This document shows positions 18,468-28,030 of a DNA stretch of 64,000 bases, piece by piece; position 1 is the first letter of the stretch; the number at the start of each line of letters is the position of its first letter. The position numbers were made by a program, and so were the translations under genes. The notes under the pieces are model-generated. The model saw only the letters and a list, made by a program, of their open reading frames with translations, was not told where the DNA came from and did not search any database. This stretch comes from Bacteroidota bacterium (lineage in GTDB: Bacteria; Bacteroidota; Bacteroidia; Bacteroidales; JAADJA01). The DNA is taken from the NCBI GenBank assembly GCA_020444515.1, contig JAHLKX010000004.1, positions 310,001 to 374,000 on the forward strand. The letters run 5' to 3'.

Positions 18468-19895
18468 CTATTTTGCAATTGGAACCTGGCTTGAAGCTCC
18501 TTCATTGATTTTCCAATACTCGTTTTTATCCACATTATCCACTTGAACATCCAGGTTTAGATCGCCTGCATTGTATCCCTGCAGACCTGCCTCTGGTGTC
18601 CATGCTGTTGAATAATCTGCTGTATTGATCACCCCATCGGCATTGACATCCCCGGCAACCATCAGAGCCACTCCTCCCCCACCAGCTTTCAAGGCCAGTG
18701 ATCCACCAAAAGCCTGGTTAACATCTGTGGTGAAGTCCCAACTGTAAACACCTCCTGTCTCGGTAAGGGCCGATGCTGATAGGATGGATAAATGATTCCG
18801 CTGATGAACCACAACAAAAAGATTTTCAGCGATCTCCACCGGAAACCGGACCTCTTCAGAACCATCCAGGTTTACAATCTTGCCATCCGCATTCACAAAG
18901 CAAGCTTTCTGAGCAATGATGGTGCTTTCATAAGCAGTGGCCGCATCCGTTGCATCTCTTAATTCCAGTAACACCCAGTCAACAATGTCAACTGGCATGG
19001 AGGTAAACGATTCGAGACCGGCATAATTCCAGGGTGCCGAATTAAAAGGCTGAGCAAGCGGAAGATCAGCGTTGATCAGGGCATTCATGTTCGTTCCGTT
19101 AAAAGGTCCTTCCAGCATGATATCCACATCCACATTGATCCCGATTAATGCATCCATGATGGCATCCCGCCATTTTTGAGCCATTTTTTCTTCACCGGAT
19201 GCATTGGGGTGAACGCCATCACTTTGGTTATCAGCAACAGGATCATAACCCGAAAACTGATCAACAATGATAATCGGCGAATTGGGATCATATTTGTCAA
19301 TGGCAATTTGAGGGATCTGTGCATTGATAAGCGGTATCTTCCAGGAATGATCCGGGTCAGAGGTTGGAATCAGCAGGGCAAGCAATATGATCATATTGGG
19401 ATTATCAGCCCGGAGGGTATCAACGATCGCTTTCAGTTCGCCAATGGTAATATTAATGGCACCAGTGCCTCCGGTACTTTGAAACATATCATTGGTTCCG
19501 AGATGGACCAGGGCGATATCGGGGGTATAACTCATCAACCAATCCGATAAACTTCCTGAACCGCGGCAACCCGCACTGCTGCCATCCCCTTGGAGCACTT
19601 CATCACAGCGCCAGCCCCAGTGACCTTCATGGTCCATATCAAAGGACTGGCCGAGATAATCAGGAAAAGTTGGTGTACCACAGAGATAATGATCGGTATG
19701 AGAACCGACGAAATCAAAATCCAAACCGTCATCCAAAAGCTTTTTCCATAAAGGATAGCGATAGCTTTGATAAACATTGCTGGCCTGGGTAATGGAATTT
19801 CCAAGGGGCAGGATCTGCAGGGTCTGCGACTTCACCTCCTGGTTGAAAGCCATTATCAAGACTGCGGTAATAAACGTTAGTATGAATTTTTGCAT
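18468..19895 (-). CDS. SGNH/GDSL hydrolase with C-terminal dockerin-like module
   Basis: 475 residues with a signal peptide (cleavage near EVKSQ). The hydrolase part (25-252) keeps the block I nucleophile Ser 34 in LGNSITQ, Asn 135 in HLGTNDMF, and the Asp 226/His 229 pair in SDGVHPNASG. Such enzymes are esterases, often deacetylating sugars. Residues 255-475 form the same module found in the beta-helix/FISUMP protein: LEGPFNG, QPFNSAPWNY, DIVDWVLLELRDA, HQRNHLSILSA, then a calcium-repeat pair DVNADGVINTAD and DLNLDVQVDNVD. The module probably serves adhesion or display rather than catalysis. Substrate unknown. Confidence 0.88.
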   Translation of the reverse strand: MQKFILTFITAVLIMAFNQEVKSQTLQILPLGNSITQASNVYQSYRYPLWKKLLDDGLDFDFVGSHTDHYLCGTPTFPDYLGQSFDMDHEGHWGWRCDEVLQGDGSSAGCRGSGSLSDWLMSYTPDIALVHLGTNDMFQSTGGTGAINITIGELKAIVDTLRADNPNMIILLALLIPTSDPDHSWKIPLINAQIPQIAIDKYDPNSPIIIVDQFSGYDPVADNQSDGVHPNASGEEKMAQKWRDAIMDALIGINVDVDIMLEGPFNGTNMNALINADLPLAQPFNSAPWNYAGLESFTSMPVDIVDWVLLELRDATDAATAYESTIIAQKACFVNADGKIVNLDGSEEVRFPVEIAENLFVVVHQRNHLSILSASALTETGGVYSWDFTTDVNQAFGGSLALKAGGGGVALMVAGDVNADGVINTADYSTAWTPEAGLQGYNAGDLNLDVQVDNVDKNEYWKINEGASSQVPIAK

Positions 19896-20085
19896 ATTTT
19901 TCGGTCGATTAGGATTTAAACAATACTTCTTAAAAACTCCTTCAAAGAGATTTTGTTCACTCTAAAAAACTGCTGTACACCCCTTAATAATTAGTGATTG
20001 TTTTTTGGTCGGAGGCTATTTGAAAGCCTGCGGTCGGCAAAATTAACAATAAATTGGAAACAAAAAAAAGAAATAAAAGCCCGCA

Positions 20086-21453
20086 TCAGAAGGTTTCCCC
20101 GGTAAGGATGGTCACCGAACCTTTGTAAACGTCGTTGGAAAACTCGCCTTCACATTGCAAGATATAGTAATAAATACCATCCGCTAATCCTTCACCATTC
20201 CAGTCATTCTGATAATCATCAACTTCAAATACCTTTTCCCCCCATCGGTTAAAAATGATCAGCCTGGTACTGATATAATATTCACTCAGATCAAAGTCAT
20301 CTTCCTTACCATTGTATACACTTTTGGTCTCATCCCCAGAATCTGTCCCAGTATCTTCCCAAATCTCAAAATATTCATTTTGTAAATCGCCATTGGGTGT
20401 AAATACGGAGGATATTTTAAGCTTGACCGGCTTCACCTCTACCATAATGGTATCGGTACCTTCGCATTCATAAAAGGTTCTGAATTTCAATACAACCGTA
20501 AATGATCCGGTATTCTGATAAGTATGCGTAGGTGAAAGTAAAACCGATCGGGTGCTATCGCCAAAATTCCATTCCCACCAGTTCAGGTAAAACGTGTCAA
20601 CGCCCAGGCTATCGTAGAGGGGATTTTCGTACGAGAAATTGATATACGGTTTTTGAAGATAAACCGTATCGGTTGGATTGGCACTGAGGATCAGATCAGG
20701 CAGAGGATGGGCTTTCACATTGAAGGTATCTTTCAGGAAGCAGCCAATCGTATCGGTGATGGTAATTTTTTTATCCCCATCGGTCAGTCCTATGGCAAAG
20801 GATGGATCCTCAAAAAGGGGTATGGCCTCGGCCGGCCATTCATAATCATAGGGTGGATATCCCCCACTCACCTCCAGTTTGATCTTGGCTTTATCTTCAC
20901 CCGGACAACCAATGCTGGTTTGAATTACCGAATCCAATAAAATGATGGGTTCAACTTCCACAAATACGCTATCGGTGCAAAAATAAACCGGATCATCGGG
21001 ATCAGATATTTCGGCGTACCATGTTTGAGATTCACGGGGCCAAAGAATAATGGAATCCGCTTCTTCCATCGCATCCGTCCACAGATAATGATAAAAAGGA
21101 TCACTCCCCTGCAACATCAGGGTATCACCACAGGTGATCAGGGTATCGCTCTGGATGATTTTGGCCATCACAAAAAGAATGGTAAACTCATCGGTAAAAA
21201 CAAGGGTGTCGGCCTGATATACCGAAACCGAATACAGACCGGGAAAACTGAACCAGGCTGTTTGAGAAGTATAACCGTTGCTCCATTCATACACTTCATA
21301 CCCGCTTCCAGCATCAAGCATCAAACTATCCACCTGACAGGTGCGAATGGTATCGGGGAACAGGGTGTTTTGAGCCAACGTACTGAAAGATAATACGCTC
21401 AAGCATAAAAATAATAACCCCTGTAGATACTTCCTGAATGAAATTTTAAGCAT
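20086..21453 (-). CDS. PKD-containing protein with gliding-type (CHU_C) T9SS sorting domain
   Basis: 455 residues; signal peptide to about LSFSTLAQ. The middle contains Ig/SprB-like segments and one PKD-like domain (WEWNFGDSTRSV...PTHTYQNTGSFTVVLKF). The last ~95 residues are a type B (CHU_C) sorting domain: SSVFTPNGDLQNEYFEIW, LIIFNRWGEKVFE, WNGEGLADGIYYYIL, YKGSVTIL. Substrates with this tail are exported by the type IX system and are often adhesins on the cell surface. No enzymatic domain is visible. Confidence 0.9.
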   Translation of the reverse strand: MLKISFRKYLQGLLFLCLSVLSFSTLAQNTLFPDTIRTCQVDSLMLDAGSGYEVYEWSNGYTSQTAWFSFPGLYSVSVYQADTLVFTDEFTILFVMAKIIQSDTLITCGDTLMLQGSDPFYHYLWTDAMEEADSIILWPRESQTWYAEISDPDDPVYFCTDSVFVEVEPIILLDSVIQTSIGCPGEDKAKIKLEVSGGYPPYDYEWPAEAIPLFEDPSFAIGLTDGDKKITITDTIGCFLKDTFNVKAHPLPDLILSANPTDTVYLQKPYINFSYENPLYDSLGVDTFYLNWWEWNFGDSTRSVLLSPTHTYQNTGSFTVVLKFRTFYECEGTDTIMVEVKPVKLKISSVFTPNGDLQNEYFEIWEDTGTDSGDETKSVYNGKEDDFDLSEYYISTRLIIFNRWGEKVFEVDDYQNDWNGEGLADGIYYYILQCEGEFSNDVYKGSVTILTGETF

Positions 21454-21723
21454 TGTTTAACCGATATCTTCCGTGTGAATCTGGCAAAAACTGATCAATT
21501 AACGCACAAAGATGGCTAAAATTTTAAAATCTCCGATTTTGTCCGGGATTATATTATGAACAGAACCGGCCATTCTTTCAGAAATCTTTGGTTAACAATC
21601 TCGTTTTCAAGACATAAAGTCAGTCATCATCATTGAATAGTGTCAATTTATCCGGTTTTGATACGTATGGTTTGCTGGCAGATAATTTGATCAGTTGATT
21701 CCGACTTATAAAAGGAAAATCAT

Positions 21724-24315
21724 ATGAATTTAAATAATTTCACGATAAAATCACAGGAGGCGATTCAGAAGGCCCAGGAAATGGCGGCCGGTAATCAGCA
21801 CCAGGTCATTGAGAATATCCATATCCTCAAAGCACTGATGACAGTAGATGAAAATGTCATTCCGCTATTGCTAAAAAAATTGGATGTAAATACAGTGGTC
21901 CTGAACCAGGCGATTGACAAGGTCATTGAAGGTTTACCAAAGGTTGCCGGAGGTGAACAATATTTAAGCCGCGAAGCAAATGCGGCACTGCAAAAAGCAA
22001 CACGATATCTAAAGGATTTTAATGACCAGTATGTATCGGTGGAACACCTGTTGTTGGGAATATTTTCGGGGAATGATACGGCGGCCAAATTATTGAAAGA
22101 TAATGGCATCACAGAAAAAGATTTAATCAATGGGATCCGGCAACTGCGCAAGGGATCAACGGTCAATACACAATCTGCCGAAGATACCTTTAATGCACTC
22201 AACCGGTATGCAAAAAACCTGAATGAAATGGCACGTTCAGGATCACTTGATCCTGTCATTGGGCGTGATGAAGAGATCCGTCGGATACTGCAAATCCTGT
22301 CGCGTCGGACAAAAAACAATCCCATCCTCATCGGTGAACCCGGCGTTGGAAAAACAGCCATCGCCGAAGGTCTGGCTCACCGCATTATCAATGGCGATGT
22401 ACCTGAAAACCTCAAATCAAAGTTAATTTTCTCACTGGATATGGCTGCCCTCATTGCCGGTGCCAAATACAAGGGTGAATTTGAGGAACGATTGAAGAGT
22501 GTTGTTAAGGAAGTGGTCAACTCGGAAGGTGAAATCGTACTCTTTATTGATGAGATCCACACACTGGTCGGTGCGGGAGCCAGTGAAGGAGCCATGGATG
22601 CCGCCAATATTCTCAAGCCTGCACTTGCCCGTGGTGAACTGAGAGCCATTGGTGCAACCACTCTTAAAGAATACCAGAAATATTTTGAGAAGGATAAAGC
22701 CCTGGAGCGAAGATTCCAGATCGTACTGGTCAATGAACCCGATACCCTTTCGGCCATTTCTATATTGCGGGGACTGAAAGAACGATACGAAAATCACCAT
22801 CATGTCAGAATCAAAGATGAAGCGATCATCGCAGCGGTAGAACTTTCGCAAAGGTATATCAGCGACCGTTTCCTTCCCGACAAAGCCATTGACCTGATCG
22901 ATGAAGCAGCTTCCAAATTGAGGCTGGAGATCAACTCTCTGCCTGAAAACCTGGAGATCCTGGAACGAAGGATCAAACAACTTGAAATCGAGCGCGAGGC
23001 CATTAAAAGAGAAAAAGATGAGTCTAAACTTAAAAGCCTGAACAGCGAACTGGCCAATCTGACGGAGGAACGGAATCATCTTTATGGTAAATGGAAAGCC
23101 GAAAAGGAACTGGCTGAACAAATTCAGCATGCTAAAAAAGAGATCGAAGATCAGAAATATGAAGCAGAACAAGCCGAGCGGGAAGGCAATTACGGCAAAG
23201 TAGCAGAAATCCGTTATGGCAAGATCAAATCACTGGAAGATACCATTGAAAACTTGCGAAATAAGCTGACCGATATTCAGTCCGATAGTCCCATGATCAA
23301 TGAGGAGATCGGGTCGGAAGAAATTGCCGAAATCGTTGCACGCTGGACCGGGATTCCAGTTAGTAAAATGCTTCAGAGTGAACGGGAAAAACTATTGCAC
23401 CTCGAAGATGATCTGCACAAACGGGTTGTTGGTCAGGATGAAGCCATTGGTGCCGTAGCAGATGCCATCCGCCGAAGCAGGGCGGGCCTGCAAGATAGTA
23501 AAAGACCGGTCGGATCCTTCATTTTTTTGGGTACCACCGGGGTGGGAAAAACAGAACTGGCAAGGGCACTGGCTGAATTCCTGTTCAATGATGAAAACTC
23601 CATGATCCGTATTGATATGTCGGAATACCAGGAGCGTCACTCAGTATCGCGGCTCATCGGTGCACCCCCGGGGTATGTCGGATACGACGAAAGCGGGCAG
23701 CTGTCCGAAGCCGTTCGACGCAAACCCTATGCTGTCGTTTTACTCGATGAAATAGAAAAAGCACATCCGGATGTTTTCAATATCCTGCTGCAGGTTCTGG
23801 ATGATGGCCGACTGACCGACAATAAAGGTCGACTGGTCGACTTTAAAAATACCATCATCATCATGACATCCAATGCCGGATCACAAATCATTCAAAAAAA
23901 CCTTGAAAATGTGGACCTGGAATCACAAGAAGAATTGTTTGAAAAAACAAGGCGGGAAGTATTTACAATGTTGAAAACCATGATCCGACCTGAATTTCTA
24001 AACCGGATCGATGAAATAATCATGTTCAAGCCTCTCAGCAAAGAGGAGATCAAGGACATAGTGAAGCTGCAAATTGGATTGCTACAACGAATGCTGTCCA
24101 AAAATCAGATTCGAATCGAAGCGGATGATGCGGCCATCAATTACATTGCAGATGCCGGATTCGATCCGCAATTTGGGGCCCGACCGGTGAAAAGGATGAT
24201 TCAGAAAAACATCATGAATGAATTATCAAAAATGATCCTGGCAGGTACCATCACAAAAGATTCTGATATCCTCATTACACTGAAAGACAATGAGCTCCGC
24301 TTCGTGAATGTATAA
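21724..24315 (+). CDS. clpB: ATP-dependent chaperone ClpB
   Basis: An 863-residue disaggregase that resolubilises aggregated proteins together with DnaK. Order: N-domain repeats (1-145); AAA+ module 1 with Walker A GEPGVGKT (204-211), pore loop [10 protein letters not shown] and Walker B VLFIDEIH; a coiled-coil middle domain (about 405-530) as in ClpB rather than ClpA; AAA+ module 2 with Walker A GTTGVGKT (603-610), pore loop [10 protein letters not shown] and Walker [11 protein letters not shown]. Full length. A single gene with about 270 bases of leader, in which I could not identify a convincing heat-shock operator. Confidence 0.97.
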   Translation: MNLNNFTIKSQEAIQKAQEMAAGNQHQVIENIHILKALMTVDENVIPLLLKKLDVNTVVLNQAIDKVIEGLPKVAGGEQYLSREANAALQKATRYLKDFNDQYVSVEHLLLGIFSGNDTAAKLLKDNGITEKDLINGIRQLRKGSTVNTQSAEDTFNALNRYAKNLNEMARSGSLDPVIGRDEEIRRILQILSRRTKNNPILIGEPGVGKTAIAEGLAHRIINGDVPENLKSKLIFSLDMAALIAGAKYKGEFEERLKSVVKEVVNSEGEIVLFIDEIHTLVGAGASEGAMDAANILKPALARGELRAIGATTLKEYQKYFEKDKALERRFQIVLVNEPDTLSAISILRGLKERYENHHHVRIKDEAIIAAVELSQRYISDRFLPDKAIDLIDEAASKLRLEINSLPENLEILERRIKQLEIEREAIKREKDESKLKSLNSELANLTEERNHLYGKWKAEKELAEQIQHAKKEIEDQKYEAEQAEREGNYGKVAEIRYGKIKSLEDTIENLRNKLTDIQSDSPMINEEIGSEEIAEIVARWTGIPVSKMLQSEREKLLHLEDDLHKRVVGQDEAIGAVADAIRRSRAGLQDSKRPVGSFIFLGTTGVGKTELARALAEFLFNDENSMIRIDMSEYQERHSVSRLIGAPPGYVGYDESGQLSEAVRRKPYAVVLLDEIEKAHPDVFNILLQVLDDGRLTDNKGRLVDFKNTIIIMTSNAGSQIIQKNLENVDLESQEELFEKTRREVFTMLKTMIRPEFLNRIDEIIMFKPLSKEEIKDIVKLQIGLLQRMLSKNQIRIEADDAAINYIADAGFDPQFGARPVKRMIQKNIMNELSKMILAGTITKDSDILITLKDNELRFVNV

Positions 24316-24460
24316 AAATTGTATTTTTAAGTGCATTTTAAAGAATGCAGCGAAACTTAATACCTTCTTAAGGGTATAAATTGACATAATGTCGCGCTGG
24401 GCTGCATTATTTAAAAACATGACATACATTTATTTACAAATTCAACAACGAAGATAAATC

Positions 24461-25216
24461 ATGATCCGACAAAAGAATTTCAAATTCATCGTCCTGGCGG
24501 TATTTTTGTTTGGTACCGTCACATTTTCTTTTGCACAGCTTTCTGCCGGAGGTAAGTTAGGTGTCAACCTCGCAAATTTAAGCGGTAGTTCTGTCCAAAA
24601 TAACAGTATGCTAATCGGATACAATGTAGGTGGTTTTGTTAATCTCAGTATGGAAGATTACATATCTTCTGATTTTGGTGAGATATTTAGCATCCAGGCC
24701 GAATTAAGTGTTCAGACCAAAGGAACACAAGCAGATTACTTTTTTATTGTGCCTGAAGACCCTACATCAACCATCCTTACTGTTGAAAATGTACCACAAA
24801 ACTTTACCTATGTAGAAGTTCCTGTTCTCGCTAAATTCACCTTTCCAACAGGCAGAAAAAGTGATTTATCTGTTTTTGCAGAGGCAGGTCCTTTTGTGGG
24901 TGCCTTATTTGGAGTAACCATCGATGGTAAAAAATCGCGGGATGATGACAACGATAAACAAACCGACCCCCGTAAATTCAGGGAAGAATATTCAGGTTAT
25001 GATTTTGGTGTAGCTGCAGGAGCTGGACTGATGTATCAGTTGCCTTTTGGAGGTCGCACACAACCCTGGTCAGCTATTTTCAACTTCCGGTATAGTTTGG
25101 GGTTGTCCAACATTGGAGAGTTTAAAGAAAAAACCATTGACATGCCGGAATCTGCACTCGAAGATATTAAAACAAATGCAATGGGCATCCTGTTGGGAAT
25201 TGCCTACAAATTTTAG
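24461..25216 (+). CDS. outer-membrane beta-barrel protein (PorT/OMP_b-brl type)
   Basis: 251 residues with a signal peptide (VFLFGTVTFSFAQ). The mature part has a barrel pattern: GGKLGVNLANLSG at the start, repeated amphipathic strands (FVEVPVLAKF-type, FAEAGPFVGALFG, DFGVAAGAGLMYQLPF, FNFRYSLGLSNIG) and a C-terminal ILLGIAYKF ending in Phe. This fits the porin-like 'outer membrane beta-barrel' family common in Bacteroidota. Function unknown. A strong terminator follows. Confidence 0.85.
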   Translation: MIRQKNFKFIVLAVFLFGTVTFSFAQLSAGGKLGVNLANLSGSSVQNNSMLIGYNVGGFVNLSMEDYISSDFGEIFSIQAELSVQTKGTQADYFFIVPEDPTSTILTVENVPQNFTYVEVPVLAKFTFPTGRKSDLSVFAEAGPFVGALFGVTIDGKKSRDDDNDKQTDPRKFREEYSGYDFGVAAGAGLMYQLPFGGRTQPWSAIFNFRYSLGLSNIGEFKEKTIDMPESALEDIKTNAMGILLGIAYKF

Positions 25217-25238
25217 TAAAGGGTAAACTTTTTCGGAG

Positions 25239-25268
25239 AGCGACCTGAAATCAGGTCGCTTTTTTTAT
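25239..25268 (+). terminator. intrinsic terminator after the barrel protein gene
   Basis: Stem AGCGACCTG/CAGGTCGCT (9 bp), loop AAAT, T-run of eight with one A. Confidence 0.9.
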
Positions 25269-25273
25269 TTTTG
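25266..25273 (+). promoter_or_regulatory. candidate -7 box of the transketolase operon
   Basis: TATTTTTG fits TAnnTTTG. It overlaps the T-tail of the preceding terminator and lies 29 bases before ATG 25303. Confidence 0.35.
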
Positions 25274-25302
25274 TCATGTAATCCCGTTTCTTGACTGTGT
25301 AC

Positions 25303-26118
25303 ATGAATGAACTCAAACAAATTGCCAGGAACATCCGGATCGACATCATCAAAAGCATTGCTGAAGCCGGATCAGGTCATACTGGTGGCTCACTGGGCCT
25401 GACAGATATTTTCACAGCCCTGTATTTTAAAATTCTTCATCATAAACCCTCAGAGCCGCAATGGGATGATCGGGACCGATTGATCCTTTCCATAGGCCAT
25501 GTTGCTCCGGTATTGTATGCCACACTGGCGCATGCCGGCTATTTCCCGGTTCAGGAGCTTCAAACCCTCAGGAAACTGGGTTCTCGCCTGCAAGGTCATC
25601 CTGGTCGCGATCACGGACTTCCCGGAATTGAATTGTCCGCTGGCTCCCTGGGTCAGGGACTCTCTGTGGCCGTTGGAATGGCCCTGACCGCCAAAATGGA
25701 TAAAAAGAACTGGCGGGTTTATTCCATTCACGGTGATGGAGAAATGCAGGAAGGATCGATCTGGGAGGCAGCCATGAGCGCTGCTCATTACAAACTGGAT
25801 AATCTCATCGCCATTATTGACAGAAATGGCGTTCAGATCGATGGGAAAACAAAAGATGTAATGGACATGGATCCCCTGCAGGATAAATGGGAATCTTTCG
25901 GATGGCGGGTACTGAATTGTAACGGCCATGATTTTGAGGAGATTCAGCAAGCTTTCACCCAGGCACAGGCTACCCAATCCAAACCAACTGTTATCATTGC
26001 CCGGACCATCATGGGTAAAGGGGTTCGACAAATTGAAGGAGATTATCACTGGCATGGTAAAGCACCTTCAAAGGAGGAAGCTGATAATTTTATTCAAGAG
26101 ATCTTAAAAGCATCATGA
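25303..26118 (+). CDS. transketolase, N-terminal subunit
   Basis: 271 residues. The frame is open from a TTG at 25291, but ATG 25303 (MNELKQIARNIRIDII) is the likely start. It carries the thiamine-diphosphate-binding half of transketolase (pentose phosphate pathway): GHTGGSLG, SIGHVAPVLYA, LSAGSLGQGLS, and the ThDP motif GDGEMQEGSIWEAA...N. The stop overlaps the next gene's start by 4 bases (ATGA), so the two halves are translationally coupled and together form one enzyme. Confidence 0.95.
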   Translation: MNELKQIARNIRIDIIKSIAEAGSGHTGGSLGLTDIFTALYFKILHHKPSEPQWDDRDRLILSIGHVAPVLYATLAHAGYFPVQELQTLRKLGSRLQGHPGRDHGLPGIELSAGSLGQGLSVAVGMALTAKMDKKNWRVYSIHGDGEMQEGSIWEAAMSAAHYKLDNLIAIIDRNGVQIDGKTKDVMDMDPLQDKWESFGWRVLNCNGHDFEEIQQAFTQAQATQSKPTVIIARTIMGKGVRQIEGDYHWHGKAPSKEEADNFIQEILKAS

Positions 26119-27083
26119 TGCATTTTGAAAACAGAGGAAACAAAGCTACCCGACTCGGATTCGGAGAAGGGGTATTGGAGGCAGCCCGCAGAGATTCCCG
26201 TGTTGTTGGCATCGGAGCTGATATTACCGGATCAGTGAGCATGGATCTTTTTGCAAAAGCATTTCCTGAGCGTTTTTTCTCTCTCGGAATAGCCGAACAA
26301 AATTGCATGGGTGTTGCTACCGGTCTTGCCCTCTCCGGAAAAGTTCCGGTTTTCTCAACATATGGTGTATTTGCAGCACTCCGCACAACGGATCAGATCA
26401 GGATCTCGGTATGCTATAACAATGTGCATGTTGTTATAGGTGGAGCCCATGCAGGTATTTCCGTCGGCCCCGACGGAGCTACACACCAGGCACTGGAAGA
26501 TATTGCCATTATGCGGGTTCTACCCAATATGACGGTTCTCTCCCCCTGTGATGCAACGCAGACCATTATTGCAGTCCAGCGAGCCATTGGTAATATGAAA
26601 GGACCTGTGTATATTCGTTTTGGCAGGGAACCCGTACCTGAATTTACACATGAGCATCAGGAATTTCAAATTGGCAAGGGGCAGCAGCTTAAAGATGGAA
26701 ATGACATCTCCATCCTGGCAACCGGACACATGGTTTGGGAAGCTCTGCAGGCCGCCTATCAACTGCAGCAGGAAGGTATCCATGCCAGGGTGATCAATAT
26801 CCATACAATCAAACCCATTGATGAAGAGATCATCCTTCAAGCCGCCCATGAAACGAAAGCCATTATTACAGTAGAAGAGCATCAGATCATGGGTGGATTT
26901 GGGAGCGCTGTGGCCGAAGTTATTGTAAAGAACCATCCGGTACCCATGGATTTTGTAGGGATAAATGATTCATTTGGTGAATCAGGTAAACCGGATGAGT
27001 TGATGAAATTGTACGGCCTTACACGAGAAACAATAATGACCAAAACCCAATCCTTATTCTACAAAAAAGAGACTTTCATTTAA
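26115..27083 (+). CDS. transketolase, C-terminal subunit
   Basis: 322 residues, the pyrimidine-binding and C-terminal half of transketolase. It shows GIAEQNCMGVATGLALSG with the conserved Glu, TYGVFAALRTTDQIRI, GGAHAGISVGPDGATHQALEDI and YIRFGREPVP. It pairs with the N-terminal subunit encoded just upstream. Split transketolases are known in many bacteria and archaea; DXS-like or pyruvate dehydrogenase E1-like roles are less likely given the gene pair. Confidence 0.95.
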   Translation: MMHFENRGNKATRLGFGEGVLEAARRDSRVVGIGADITGSVSMDLFAKAFPERFFSLGIAEQNCMGVATGLALSGKVPVFSTYGVFAALRTTDQIRISVCYNNVHVVIGGAHAGISVGPDGATHQALEDIAIMRVLPNMTVLSPCDATQTIIAVQRAIGNMKGPVYIRFGREPVPEFTHEHQEFQIGKGQQLKDGNDISILATGHMVWEALQAAYQLQQEGIHARVINIHTIKPIDEEIILQAAHETKAIITVEEHQIMGGFGSAVAEVIVKNHPVPMDFVGINDSFGESGKPDELMKLYGLTRETIMTKTQSLFYKKETFI

Positions 27084-27190
27084 ATCGGCATTTTCAGGCA
27101 TGCGACTGGCAATGTAATGGACTGATTTACAGTCACATTTTCTAATTTGAATATTCTTTACAATTGTTCGTGAACATTTGACTCAGTGTT

Positions 27191-27222
27191 TTGTTTAATA
27201 TATACAAGCAAACGTTAAACAA
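27191..27222 (+). promoter_or_regulatory. inverted-repeat operator TTGTTTAA-N16-TTAAACAA before yceI
   Basis: Two perfect 8-base half-sites separated by 16 bases, ending 18 bases before the yceI ATG. The same half-sites with the same spacing occur before the Lacal_2735 operon (37840-37871), and a decayed version precedes the Lacal_2735 pseudogene. I infer a binding site for a dimeric regulator. Confidence 0.75.
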
Positions 27223-27240
27223 TATATAAAATTAAAAACT

Positions 27241-27780
27241 ATGGAAACAACAACACTAACTAAATGGAAAGCGGATATAGCGCACTCAGAAGTAGAATTT
27301 AAAGCAAAGCATCTGGTTATCTCCACTGTGACGGGGCGTTTCAATGAATTTGATGCAGGTTTGGAATCGGAAGATGACGATCTGGAAAATGCTATGGCCT
27401 GGTTCAAAGCCGAAGTTAACAGCATTTCTACCGGTGTACCTGATCGTGACACCCACTTGAAATCAGCTGATTTTTTTGATGCGGAGAAGTATCCTCATAT
27501 CAAATTTGAGTCAACAAAGTTCACCAAGAGGAGTGAAAATCAATATGAAATGACCGGAAACCTTACCATGAGAGATATCACCCGGGAGGTTGTTTTGAAT
27601 GTGGAATATGGTGGAACAATGGTAGATCCCTGGGGAAATACGAAAGCAGGATTTGAAATCACCGGCAAAATAAATCGTCATGATTTCGGATTAAAATGGA
27701 ATGCCGTCACTGAAGCCGGAGGGCTTGTGGTAGGAGAAGCTATCAAGTTGGCTCTGAACATTCAAATGATGAAAAATTAA
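27241..27780 (+). CDS. YceI family protein
   Basis: 179 residues with the lipocalin-like YceI fold that binds isoprenoid-type lipids: KWKADIAHSEVEFKAKHLVISTVTGRFNEFD, DTHLKSADFFDAEKYPHIKFES, LTMRDITREVVL, AGFEITGKINRHDFGL. There is no signal peptide, so unlike E. coli YceI this version should be cytoplasmic. It is preceded by the inverted-repeat operator and followed by a strong terminator, so it is a single-gene unit. The shared operator suggests control together with the Lacal_2735-SRPBCC-CIA30 operon. Confidence 0.93.
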   Translation: METTTLTKWKADIAHSEVEFKAKHLVISTVTGRFNEFDAGLESEDDDLENAMAWFKAEVNSISTGVPDRDTHLKSADFFDAEKYPHIKFESTKFTKRSENQYEMTGNLTMRDITREVVLNVEYGGTMVDPWGNTKAGFEITGKINRHDFGLKWNAVTEAGGLVVGEAIKLALNIQMMKN

Positions 27781-27808
27781 ATACAATTTAGGGTTTGTAT
27801 TTAACTGT

Positions 27809-27836
27809 GCCCCATCATTTGCGGTGGGGCTTTTTT
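27809..27836 (+). terminator. intrinsic terminator after yceI
   Basis: Stem GCCCCATC/GGTGGGGC (one G-T pair), 6-base loop, six T. Confidence 0.9.
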
Positions 27837-28030
27837 ATTTTGTATCCTAAAGAAAATGGATACACCACCAAACTGCTTATCAATAAGCGGGTTCAAAAAT
27901 GTTATTATCTTCATCCCGAACCATTTACCGTGCCCATAAATGGCCCTAAACAGAGGTCAAATATTTCCACCCCCCATTCCGGATTGGAATTGAGGTATGT
28001 TTCAAAAATGAAAGGTATTTTTTCCCGCTG